From assembly GCA_012841845.1 (NCBI GenBank), contig DUTZ01000123.1, positions 1 to 5,707 of the forward strand: a DNA stretch of 5,707 nucleotides. The letters run 5' to 3'. Source of the stretch: Actinomycetales bacterium (GTDB taxonomy: Bacteria; Actinomycetota; Actinomycetes; Mycobacteriales; Mycobacteriaceae). The first letter of the stretch is position 1, and the number at the start of each line of letters is the position of its first letter. A program made the position numbers and the translations under genes. Under the pieces are notes generated by a model. It had not been told where the DNA came from. It was given only the letters and a program-made list of their open reading frames with translations, and ran no database searches. Of this stretch, positions 1-4,989 are shown one piece after another.

Positions 1-862
1 CCCCATCGCCCGCGCGATCGCCGCCGGCGCCCGCGAGCGCGTGGGCGACCTGCCCGCCGTGCGCGACTTCCGGAACCACGAGGGGCTCGGCGTCTCCGGG
101 CACGTGACCGGCGCGGGTGACGACGACGAGGTCGGCCCGGTCGCCGTCGGCCGGCCCGCCTTCCTGGCCGAGCGCTCCATGCCGCTTCCGGAGGAGCTGC
201 GGTCCGCCTTCGACGCCGCCGGCGAGCGCGGCCAGACCGCCGTCGCCGTGGGCTGGGGCGGCCGCGCCCGCGGCGTGCTCGTGGTGGCCGACGAGATCAA
301 GCCGACCTCCGCCGAGGCGATCCGCCGCTTCCGAGACCTGGGGCTCACGCCCATCCTGCTCACCGGCGACAACGCGAAGGTCGCCGCCGCCGTCGCGCGC
401 GAGGTGGGCATCGATCCGGACCCGTCAGCGGGCGCGGTGATCGCCGAGACCGTCATCGCCGAGGTCATGCCCGCGGACAAGGTGGACGTGGTGGCGCGGC
501 TGCAGTCCGAGGGGCGCGTGGTGGCGATGGTCGGCGACGGCGTCAACGACGCCGCGGCCCTGGCCACCGCCGACCTGGGCCTGGCGATCGGCACCGGCAC
601 CGACGCCGCGATCGAGGCCTCCGACCTCACCCTGGTCCGCGGGGACCTGCGCGTGGCCGCGGACGCGATCCGCCTCTCGCGGCGCACGCTGGGCACCATC
701 AAGGGCAACCTCTTCTGGGCGTTCGCCTACAACGTGGCCGCCCTCCCGCTGGCCGCGGCGGGGATGCTCAACCCGATGATCGCCGGCGCCGCCATGGCGT
801 TCTCCTCGGTCTTCGTGGTGAGCAACAGCCTCCGGCTGCGGAGGTTCCGCGCCGCGGCGTGA
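1..862 (+). CDS. copA: Cu(+)-transporting P1B-type ATPase, C-terminal part (5' truncated)
   Basis: This is the last 286 codons of a heavy-metal P-type ATPase; the first full codon is at base 2. The actuator domain, the metal-site CPC helix and the DKTGT phosphorylation motif lie outside the window. A GTG at 41 opens an apparent ORF but is an internal codon, because the frame stays open with family-like sequence (PIARAIAAGARERVGD) to the edge. Visible parts are the end of the nucleotide-binding domain with its GLGVSG loop (about 92-109), the TGDN motif of the P domain (362-373) and the hinge motif GDGVNDAAAL (533-562). Two C-terminal membrane helices follow. One carries Tyr-Asn (728-733) and the other MxxSS (794-808). 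In CopA-type proteins these TM7/TM8 residues help form the Cu(+) sites, so Cu(+) (or Ag(+)) export from the cytoplasm is the likely job. The missing CPC motif would confirm the metal. The gene ends 6 bases from the convergent EthD-type gene. Confidence 0.93.
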   Translation, partial: PIARAIAAGARERVGDLPAVRDFRNHEGLGVSGHVTGAGDDDEVGPVAVGRPAFLAERSMPLPEELRSAFDAAGERGQTAVAVGWGGRARGVLVVADEIKPTSAEAIRRFRDLGLTPILLTGDNAKVAAAVAREVGIDPDPSAGAVIAETVIAEVMPADKVDVVARLQSEGRVVAMVGDGVNDAAALATADLGLAIGTGTDAAIEASDLTLVRGDLRVAADAIRLSRRTLGTIKGNLFWAFAYNVAALPLAAAGMLNPMIAGAAMAFSSVFVVSNSLRLRRFRAAA

Positions 863-871
863 GCGCGCTCA
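860..871. repeat. 12-base perfect palindrome formed by two convergent stop codons
   Basis: TGAGCGCGCTCA is its own reverse complement. Its left TGA is the stop of the copper ATPase gene and its right TCA is the stop of the opposing EthD-type gene. Two facing TGA codons are always mutually complementary, and the GCGCGC centre extends the symmetry. As RNA it could fold only as a very short hairpin with a CG-rich loop and has no U tract, so it is not called a terminator. Confidence 0.6.
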
Positions 872-1561
872 GCTCCGCAGGTGCCACTCGCCGAGCAGGT
901 AGTTCTCGGTGAGCTTGAGGTCGAGGAACTGCGGTGCGTGCCGGCCCACCTCGAGCATGCCCAGCGGGAAGCGCAGCGGCCCGCCGAACATGCGGACCGG
1001 GTTGGTGACGTGGGACCGGCGGGCGTAGACCTCCTCGACGATCCCGTCGAACCGCCGCGAGCCCGCCACCGCGAGGTCGGTGACGACGTTGCGCGTGTAG
1101 CTCCACAGCGGGTGGAGGCGCATCGCCTTGGGGGTGTGCCGGCCGTGCCATTCGTACATGAAGTCGTCCCAGCTCAGCCGGCGGTTCTGGCGCAGCAGCG
1201 TGAGCAGCACGACGCCGCGGGTGCGCGTGCCGTCGGCCCACGTGCGCGTGTAGTCGACGGGCGTGGACTCGTCCGCGCGGTATCCGGCCAGCGTGCCCTC
1301 CTCCGCGGCGAGCACCTCGGCCACGCGCGCGCCGCCCTCGCCGTACGTCGAGACCATGAGCAGGTTCTCGGAGCGCAGCGGGATCACCGACGGGCGCGGC
1401 TTCGGCTCGTCGGTGACGCCGATCTTGAGCGGGCCCGAGGTGGCCTCGAGCAGTCGGGGGACCAGGCGGTCGTGGACGTCGCGGACGAACGCCTCGCGGG
1501 CGCCCGGGCCGTCGCCCGGGCGGGTGAGGAGGTGGATTGTCTTGGCGGCGGGCGTGGTCAT
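869..1561 (-). CDS. EthD-like dimeric alpha/beta-barrel protein, two tandem halves
   Basis: The product is a soluble 230-residue protein with no signal peptide or membrane segment. Residues 118-144 run from a beta strand (VVLLTLL) through a helix to WHGRHTP (138-144). This strand-helix-(Y/W)HxxHxP pattern is typical of EthD-domain and related dimeric ferredoxin-like barrel proteins. Residues 9-35 have the same layout and end in VHDRLVP. The two blocks align without gaps over 27 positions (shared F25/F134, H30/H139, R32/R141, P35/P144), so the protein looks like two fused barrel halves. Family members include EthD, needed for ETBE degradation, and small oxidases or stress proteins, but no substrate can be named here. 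The ATG at 1561 was chosen because a GGAGAG ribosome binding site lies 8 bases before it. The gene is divergent from sodC and convergent with the copper ATPase. Calling it a real gene is safe; the family call is moderate. Confidence 0.75.
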   Translation of the reverse strand: MTTPAAKTIHLLTRPGDGPGAREAFVRDVHDRLVPRLLEATSGPLKIGVTDEPKPRPSVIPLRSENLLMVSTYGEGGARVAEVLAAEEGTLAGYRADESTPVDYTRTWADGTRTRGVVLLTLLRQNRRLSWDDFMYEWHGRHTPKAMRLHPLWSYTRNVVTDLAVAGSRRFDGIVEEVYARRSHVTNPVRMFGGPLRFPLGMLEVGRHAPQFLDLKLTENYLLGEWHLRS

Positions 1562-1606
1562 GGGGTGGGCTCTCCGTCCGGCGGCGTGGGGGTGGGCGTG
1601 GCTGGG

Positions 1607-1612
1607 AGCCTA
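1607..1612 (-). promoter_or_regulatory. possible -10 box for the EthD-like gene
   Basis: Read on the minus strand, the bases are TAGGCT, which fits the actinobacterial TANNNT -10 pattern. It lies 45 bases before the start codon. No convincing -35 hexamer is found 16-18 bases upstream; that position overlaps the -35 box proposed for divergent sodC. Weak call. Confidence 0.3.
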
Positions 1613-1627
1613 GCGATGTGAGACCGG

Positions 1628-1655
1628 TTGACTCGCCGGATCGCGTGGGTACGGT
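1628..1655 (+). promoter_or_regulatory. sodC promoter (TTGACT - 16 - TACGGT)
   Basis: The -35 hexamer TTGACT (1628-1633) matches TTGACA at five of six bases. The -10 hexamer TACGGT (1650-1655) fits TANNNT, with a 16-base spacer. Transcription would begin near 1661-1663, leaving a leader of about 24 bases that contains the sodC ribosome binding site. This is a housekeeping sigma-70-type signal; no obvious repressor site overlaps it. It was read by eye and not tested. Confidence 0.55.
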
Positions 1656-1673
1656 GGCCCCCACGACGCCACG

Positions 1674-1679
1674 AGGAGG
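1674..1679 (+). promoter_or_regulatory. sodC ribosome binding site
   Basis: AGGAGG is a perfect anti-16S match, 6 bases before the ATG at 1686. It fixes the start of sodC and suggests efficient translation. Confidence 0.85.
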
Positions 1680-1685
1680 TCCGAC

Positions 1686-2387
1686 ATGACCGAGAGGTAC
1701 GCGCCCGTCCACCGCCGCCTGCGCGGCGGCACCACGATCGTCGCCCTGTCCGCCGCGGCCCTGCTCGCGGCCTCCTGCGCGACCGGGGACGGTGACGACG
1801 GCGAGGGCGGCACCGCCGCCGGCGAGGCGACCACCGTGACCACCACCGAGACGTCCGACGAGGGGGCCGGCGCCGAGGGCACGACCTTCGCGACCGCCGA
1901 CCTCGCCGACCCCGAGGGCGAGTCGCGCGGCACCGTGCAGTTCTCCGAGACCGACGGCGGCACGCTCGTCACGGTGGAGGCCAGCGGCCTGGAGCCGGGC
2001 TTCCACGGGCTGCACATCCACACCACGGGCCTGTGTGAGCCGGACAGCGAGGATCCGGAGGAGCCGGGCGAGACCGGCGCGTTTCTCTCGGCGGGTGGCC
2101 ACCTGGCCGGGCCCGACGGCGAGGCCGGCCACCCCGAGCACGCGGGCGACCTGCCGCCGCTGTACGTCTCGGGCGACGGCACCGCGCGGATCTCCACGCT
2201 CACCGACCGGCTCGACCGCGACCTGCTCCTCGACGAGGACGGCTCCGCGGTGATGGTCCACGAGGACTCGGACAACCTCGCCAACATCCCGGAGCGCTAC
2301 GCGCCGGAGGGGGCCGACGAGGAGACCCTCAACGCCGGCGACGGCGGCAGCCGCATCGCCTGCGGCGTGGTGACCGAGCAGCAGTAG
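1686..2387 (+). CDS. sodC: lipoprotein Cu/Zn superoxide dismutase
   Basis: This enzyme dismutates superoxide to oxygen and hydrogen peroxide outside the cytoplasmic membrane. The 233-residue product starts with a basic N-terminus (HRRLR), a hydrophobic stretch (about 16-29) and a relaxed lipobox AAS-C with the lipidated Cys at 31. Ala rather than Leu sits at -3. A flexible linker rich in Thr, Glu, Asp and Gly (about 32-66) would tether the catalytic domain to the membrane. Copper ligands are visible as H110 and H112 (GLHIHTTG), bridging H139 (GGHL) and H192 (VMVHED). Likely zinc ligands are H139, H149, H152 and D155 (AGHPEHAGD). C117 and C226 can form the conserved disulfide, and R223 in SRIACGV is the electrostatic-guidance arginine. 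The zinc loop is compact compared with E. coli SodC. The gene has its own promoter and a strong ribosome binding site, and it faces the AhpD-like gene with a 15-base gap. The family assignment is secure. Confidence 0.95.
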   Translation: MTERYAPVHRRLRGGTTIVALSAAALLAASCATGDGDDGEGGTAAGEATTVTTTETSDEGAGAEGTTFATADLADPEGESRGTVQFSETDGGTLVTVEASGLEPGFHGLHIHTTGLCEPDSEDPEEPGETGAFLSAGGHLAGPDGEAGHPEHAGDLPPLYVSGDGTARISTLTDRLDRDLLLDEDGSAVMVHEDSDNLANIPERYAPEGADEETLNAGDGGSRIACGVVTEQQ

Positions 2388-2402
2388 GCCCGGCCCCGCC
2401 CT

Positions 2403-2978
2403 CTACTTCTGTCGCGGCATGCGGCCCATCGCGTAGAACTCGGCGTTGGGTCGCATGTCCGTGGCGTTGGCCAGGCGGTTGCTCAGCCCGAACAGGGCGG
2501 TGATCGCGGCGATGTCCCACGCGTCCTCGTCGTCGAGCCCGTGCTCGTGCAGGGCGGCGAAGTCGGCGTCGCCCAGCTCGTCCGAGCGCAGGTTGACCTT
2601 GGTGGCGAAGTCGCAGATCGCCCGCTCCCGCGGCGTGAGCTCGGCCTTGTGGTGGCTCACCGCGACCTGGTCCGCGATGTAGGGGTCCTTCTTGACGATC
2701 CGCAGGATCGCGCCGTGCGCCACCACGCAGAACTGGCAGTTGTTCTGCCCGGAGATGGTCACGATGATCATCTCCTTGTCCGCCTTGGACATGTTGGAGC
2801 CCTCGCGCTCCATGAGCGCGTCGTGGTAGGCGAAGAACGCGCGCCACTCGGCCGGGCGGCGGCCGAACATCAGGAAGACCTCGGGGACGAAGCCGGCCTT
2901 CTCCTGCTCGGCGAGGATGCGCTCGCGCAGGTCCTCGGGCAGGTCGGCGAGCTCGGCGACGGGGTAACGGTCGGACAT
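2403..2978 (-). CDS. AhpD-like peroxidase-related protein (carboxymuconolactone decarboxylase fold)
   Basis: The 191-residue protein is cytosolic and probably all-helical. Its core motif is Glu69 followed 12 residues later by C81-Q-F-C84 and then H88 (NNCQFCVVAHG). This E-x11-CxxC-x3-H layout matches the catalytic Glu, two Cys and His of M. tuberculosis AhpD, which reduces hydroperoxides and recycles AhpC. The sequence, with an N-terminal segment on PEVFLMFGRRP and DKEMIIVTIS before the motif, fits the stand-alone 'peroxidase-related enzyme' branch of the AhpD/CMD superfamily better than AhpD itself. Redox activity is therefore likely but the physiological substrate is unknown. No ahpC is in the window. 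The ATG at 2978 is preceded by a GGAG site 6 bases away (complement of 2985-2988). It lies 63 bases after the PPOX gene on the same strand, so the two may be cotranscribed, and it converges on sodC. Confidence 0.88.
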   Translation of the reverse strand: MSDRYPVAELADLPEDLRERILAEQEKAGFVPEVFLMFGRRPAEWRAFFAYHDALMEREGSNMSKADKEMIIVTISGQNNCQFCVVAHGAILRIVKKDPYIADQVAVSHHKAELTPRERAICDFATKVNLRSDELGDADFAALHEHGLDDEDAWDIAAITALFGLSNRLANATDMRPNAEFYAMGRMPRQK

Positions 2979-3013
2979 GCGGCACTCCAGGGTCGGGGTG
3001 TGAGGGTGACCAC

Positions 3014-3019
3014 AGGCTA
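3014..3019 (-). promoter_or_regulatory. possible -10 box for the AhpD-like gene
   Basis: The minus strand reads TAGCCT (TANNNT), placed so that transcription would start about 28 bases before the ATG at 2978. No -35 hexamer at normal spacing is visible, so the gene could equally be read from the PPOX gene upstream. Weak call. Confidence 0.3.
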
Positions 3020-3025
3020 GGTCCG

Positions 3026-3041
3026 CCCGCCGCCCGGCGGG
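3026..3041 (-). repeat. GC-rich inverted repeat directly after the PPOX stop codon
   Basis: Arms CCCGCC and GGCGGG enclose a 4-base loop (7-base arms if the loop is 2). The stem begins at the base just after the stop codon of the PPOX gene on the minus strand. No T tract follows on that strand, so it is not a canonical terminator. It might act as a weak, U-less hairpin terminator or an mRNA 3'-end stabiliser, or be chance in GC-rich DNA. Confidence 0.4.
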
Positions 3042-3449
3042 TCAGGACGGGCGCGCGTCCCCCCACGTGTGCACGCGCTCGATCTCCACCCACGCGTCCA
3101 CGCGGGCCCGCTCCCGGTTGTGGTACCGCTCCAGGCCGTAGTGCCGGGCGAGGGCGTCGATGCCGGTCAGGTCCGGGTCGTCGGCGATCTCCACCACCCG
3201 GCCCCGGACGCTGACGTGGGTGTACCAGTCGCCGGCCGCCAGCACGGTGAGTGCGACCCGCGGGTCGCGGCGCAGGTGCTGCAGCCGCACGCGACCGGCG
3301 TCGAGGTTGAGGTGGATCCGGTCGTCGACCAGGCGGTACCAGGTGGCGACGGTGACGGGCGCGCCGTCGCGGCGCAGCGTGGCCATCACCGCCGGGTTGG
3401 GCGCCACGAGCAGGGCGCGGAGGTCGTCGGTCAGCTCGGGGTGGGTCAT
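3042..3449 (-). CDS. PPOX-class flavin/F420-dependent oxidoreductase family protein
   Basis: The product is a 135-residue single-domain protein with the split-barrel flavin-reductase fold of the pyridoxamine 5'-phosphate oxidase superfamily. Visible family features are PNPAVMATLRRDGAPVTVATWY (17-38, first strands), LNLDAGRVRLQHLRRDPRVALTV (47-69, the segment that contacts the cofactor phosphate), YTHVSVRGRVVEI (76-88) and a closing W-V-E-I-x-R-V-H-T-W strand (120-129). The length and pattern resemble Rv1155-type F420-binding proteins of actinobacteria; FMN binding cannot be excluded. The substrate is unknown. The frame continues far upstream across the neighbouring gene, but that extension is antisense to the MBL-fold gene. 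The ATG at 3449 gives a family-sized protein, with GGAGG about 15 bases upstream, a rather long spacing. Its promoter must lie in the 93-base divergent region holding the CsoR/CstR-type operators, so it may share that control. Confidence 0.87.
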   Translation of the reverse strand: MTHPELTDDLRALLVAPNPAVMATLRRDGAPVTVATWYRLVDDRIHLNLDAGRVRLQHLRRDPRVALTVLAAGDWYTHVSVRGRVVEIADDPDLTGIDALARHYGLERYHNRERARVDAWVEIERVHTWGDARPS

Positions 3450-3482
3450 GCCGCCAGTGTCCCCTCCGCCGCAGGGGTGGCG

Positions 3483-3514
3483 TAATACCCTAGGGGGTAT
3501 TACCCTGGGGGTAT
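3483..3514. promoter_or_regulatory. tandem CsoR/CstR-type operator
   Basis: Site 1 (3483-3502) has perfect 8-base inverted arms TAATACCC and GGGTATTA around TAGG. Site 2 follows at once (3501-3513) with arms TACCC and GGGTA around TGG. The units TACCCTAGGGGGTAT (3486-3500) and TACCCTGGGGGTAT (3501-3514) form a near-direct repeat. AT-flanked C-tract/G-tract palindromes are the known operator type of CsoR/RcnR/CstR (DUF156) tetrameric repressors. They lie 28 bases before the start codon of the persulfide dioxygenase-like gene. TANNNT -10 candidates on both strands (TACCCT at 3501-3506 on plus; TAGGGT on minus, complement of 3487-3492) fall inside them, so repressor binding would block promoters. 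Persulfide-sensing CstR is favoured by the target gene. A copper-sensing CsoR remains possible given the nearby Cu ATPase. Confidence 0.75.
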
Positions 3515-3526
3515 CACGCCACCGGC

Positions 3527-3534
3527 AGAAGGGA
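3527..3534 (+). promoter_or_regulatory. ribosome binding site of the MBL-rhodanese gene
   Basis: AGAAGGGA is a purine-rich site 8 bases before the ATG at 3543. It supports this start and lies just outside the operator, so the repressor would act on transcription rather than translation. Confidence 0.65.
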
Positions 3535-3542
3535 TCACCACC

Positions 3543-4940
3543 ATGCTCCTCGAGCGCATCTACGACACCGACCTGGCCCAGGCGAGCTACTTCATCGGCT
3601 GCCAGGCCAAGGGGACCGCGATCGTCGTGGACCCCCGCCGCGACCTCAGCCCGTACTTCGCCCTGGCGGAGCAGCACGGCATGGAGATCACGGCCGTCAC
3701 CGAGACCCACATCCACGCCGACTACCTCTCCGGCACCCGCGAGCTCGCCGCCGTGACCGGCGCCACCACCTACCTCTCCGCCGAGGGCGGGAAGGACTGG
3801 AGCTACGGCTTCGACGGCGAGCCGTTGCGCGACGGCGACACCATCGAGCTCGGCAACATCACGATCACTGCCGTCCACACGCCGGGCCACACGCCCGAGC
3901 ACCTGATGTTCCTCGTCACCGACGGCGCCTTCGCCGACGAGCCCGGCTACGCCCTCACCGGCGACTTCGTGTTCAGCGGCGACCTCGGCCGCCCCGATCT
4001 GCTCGACGAGGCCGCCGGCGGCAAGGACACCCGCTTCGAGGGCGCCAAGCAGCTCTTCGCCAGCCTCAAGCGCAGCTTCCTCACGCTGCCCGACCACGTC
4101 CAGATCTTCCCCGCGCACGGCGCCGGCTCGGCCTGCGGCAAGGCGCTCGGCGCCCTGCCCTCGAGCTCGGTGGGCTACGAGCGGAAGTTCGCCTGGTGGG
4201 CGAAGTACCTGGACAGCGACGACGAGCAGGGCTTCGTCGACGAGCTACTCGAGGGCCAGCCCGACGCCCCCGCCTACTTCGGGCGGATGAAGCGCGAGAA
4301 CCGGGACGGCCCCGCCGTGATCGGCTACCCGCTCCCCGAGCTGTCCGAGATGCCCGCCGAGCAGGTGGCCGCCGGGATCGACGCGGGCGACCTCGTCGTC
4401 GTCGATCCCCGTCCCGTCGACGAGGTCCACGCCGGCACCGTCGCGGGGGCCGTCAACCTCCCCGCCGGCCAGGCCGCCACCTACGCCGGTTGGGCCCTCG
4501 ACCCCGAGCGGGACCGGCGCGGGCTCGTCATGCTCGCCGCCGACGCCGAGCAGGCCGAGGAGCTGCGCGCCCACGTCATGCGCGTCGGCATCGACACCAC
4601 CGCCGGGTACGTGACCTCCACCGACGGGCTGCCGGCCTTCACCCCGGCCACCGTCGCGCCCGGTGACCTCGACGGCCTCGAGCACGCGATGCTGCTCGAC
4701 GTCCGCGCCGCCTCCGAGTACGCCGACGGCCACCTGCCCGGGGCCACGCAGCTGCACGGCGGGCGCGTGATGTGGAACCGCGACCGGCTGCCGGAGTCCG
4801 GCACGATCGTCACCTACTGCAAGTCCGGCGCCCGCAGCTCGGTGGTGGCCAGCGCGATGCGTAGCGCCGGCTACGACGTCACCGAGCTCGAGGGCAGCTA
4901 CCTGGCCTGGGAGGACGCGGGACTGCCCACCGAGAAGTGA
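3543..4940 (+). CDS. MBL-fold persulfide dioxygenase-like protein with pseudorhodanese and rhodanese domains
   Basis: The protein has 465 residues and no signal peptide, so it is cytosolic. Residues 1 to about 250 are a metallo-beta-lactamase fold of the ETHE1/CstB type. The metal motif is T-H56-I-H58-A-D60-Y61, followed by H116 (TPGHT), D141 (TGDFVFSGD), GRPDLL (149-154) and PAHGAGSAC (190-198). H56, H116 and D141 correspond to the iron ligands of ETHE1 persulfide dioxygenase. Residues about 275-365 are a rhodanese fold (D288-P-R290) whose catalytic Cys is replaced within LAADAEQ. Residues about 372-463 are a second rhodanese domain with D386-V-R388 and the active loop C426-KSGARS. This is the order and approximate size of S. 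aureus CstB, which oxidises low-molecular-weight persulfides to thiosulfate. C198 may match the extra Cys reported in the CstB MBL domain. The predicted role is oxidising reactive sulfur, with sulfur transfer by the C-terminal rhodanese. A tandem operator precedes it and an MFS gene follows after 49 bases. Confidence 0.9.
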   Translation: MLLERIYDTDLAQASYFIGCQAKGTAIVVDPRRDLSPYFALAEQHGMEITAVTETHIHADYLSGTRELAAVTGATTYLSAEGGKDWSYGFDGEPLRDGDTIELGNITITAVHTPGHTPEHLMFLVTDGAFADEPGYALTGDFVFSGDLGRPDLLDEAAGGKDTRFEGAKQLFASLKRSFLTLPDHVQIFPAHGAGSACGKALGALPSSSVGYERKFAWWAKYLDSDDEQGFVDELLEGQPDAPAYFGRMKRENRDGPAVIGYPLPELSEMPAEQVAAGIDAGDLVVVDPRPVDEVHAGTVAGAVNLPAGQAATYAGWALDPERDRRGLVMLAADAEQAEELRAHVMRVGIDTTAGYVTSTDGLPAFTPATVAPGDLDGLEHAMLLDVRAASEYADGHLPGATQLHGGRVMWNRDRLPESGTIVTYCKSGARSSVVASAMRSAGYDVTELEGSYLAWEDAGLPTEK

Positions 4941-4976
4941 GGCCGGCGGCGGCGGGCCGCGGGGACGGCGTGGGAG

Positions 4977-4982
4977 TAGCGT
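4977..4982 (+). promoter_or_regulatory. possible -10 box giving a leaderless MFS transcript
   Basis: TAGCGT fits TANNNT and ends 7 bases before the A of the MFS start codon. That is the distance expected if transcription began at the ATG. No -35 hexamer is seen. The alternative is cotranscription from the upstream gene, using the GGGAG at 4972-4976, which lies 13 bases from the start and is poorly spaced. Confidence 0.3.
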
Positions 4983-4989
4983 TCCCCCC

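Noticed and set aside
41..43. GTG at 41 as the true start of a short ATPase-like protein
   Set aside because: Family-like sequence continues in frame to the left edge and no ribosome binding site precedes it, so the gene is cut by the window rather than truncated in the genome.
881..1621. 246-codon plus-strand open frame opposite the EthD-like gene
   Set aside because: Its codons are antisense to a gene with a family motif and a ribosome binding site. The translation has no motif.
768..2261. 497-codon minus-strand open frame across the EthD-like gene and sodC
   Set aside because: Low-complexity Arg/Gly/Pro/Ala translation typical of a shadow frame in GC-rich DNA. It overlaps two well-supported genes and shows no recognisable domain.
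2383..2407. Inverted repeat AGTAG/CTACT around the sodC and AhpD-like stop codons as a bidirectional terminator
   Set aside because: The arms are only 5 bases with a 15-base loop and no T tract, and the match arises largely from the two facing TAG stops.
3450..4118. N-terminal extension of the PPOX frame far into the MBL-rhodanese gene
   Set aside because: The extension is antisense to conserved MBL motifs and has biased Gly/Val/Glu composition. The ATG at 3449 gives a normal-sized PPOX protein.
4941..4960. GGCC...GGCC repeat after the MBL-rhodanese gene as a terminator
   Set aside because: A four-base stem with a large loop in GC-only sequence and no T tract; indistinguishable from background.
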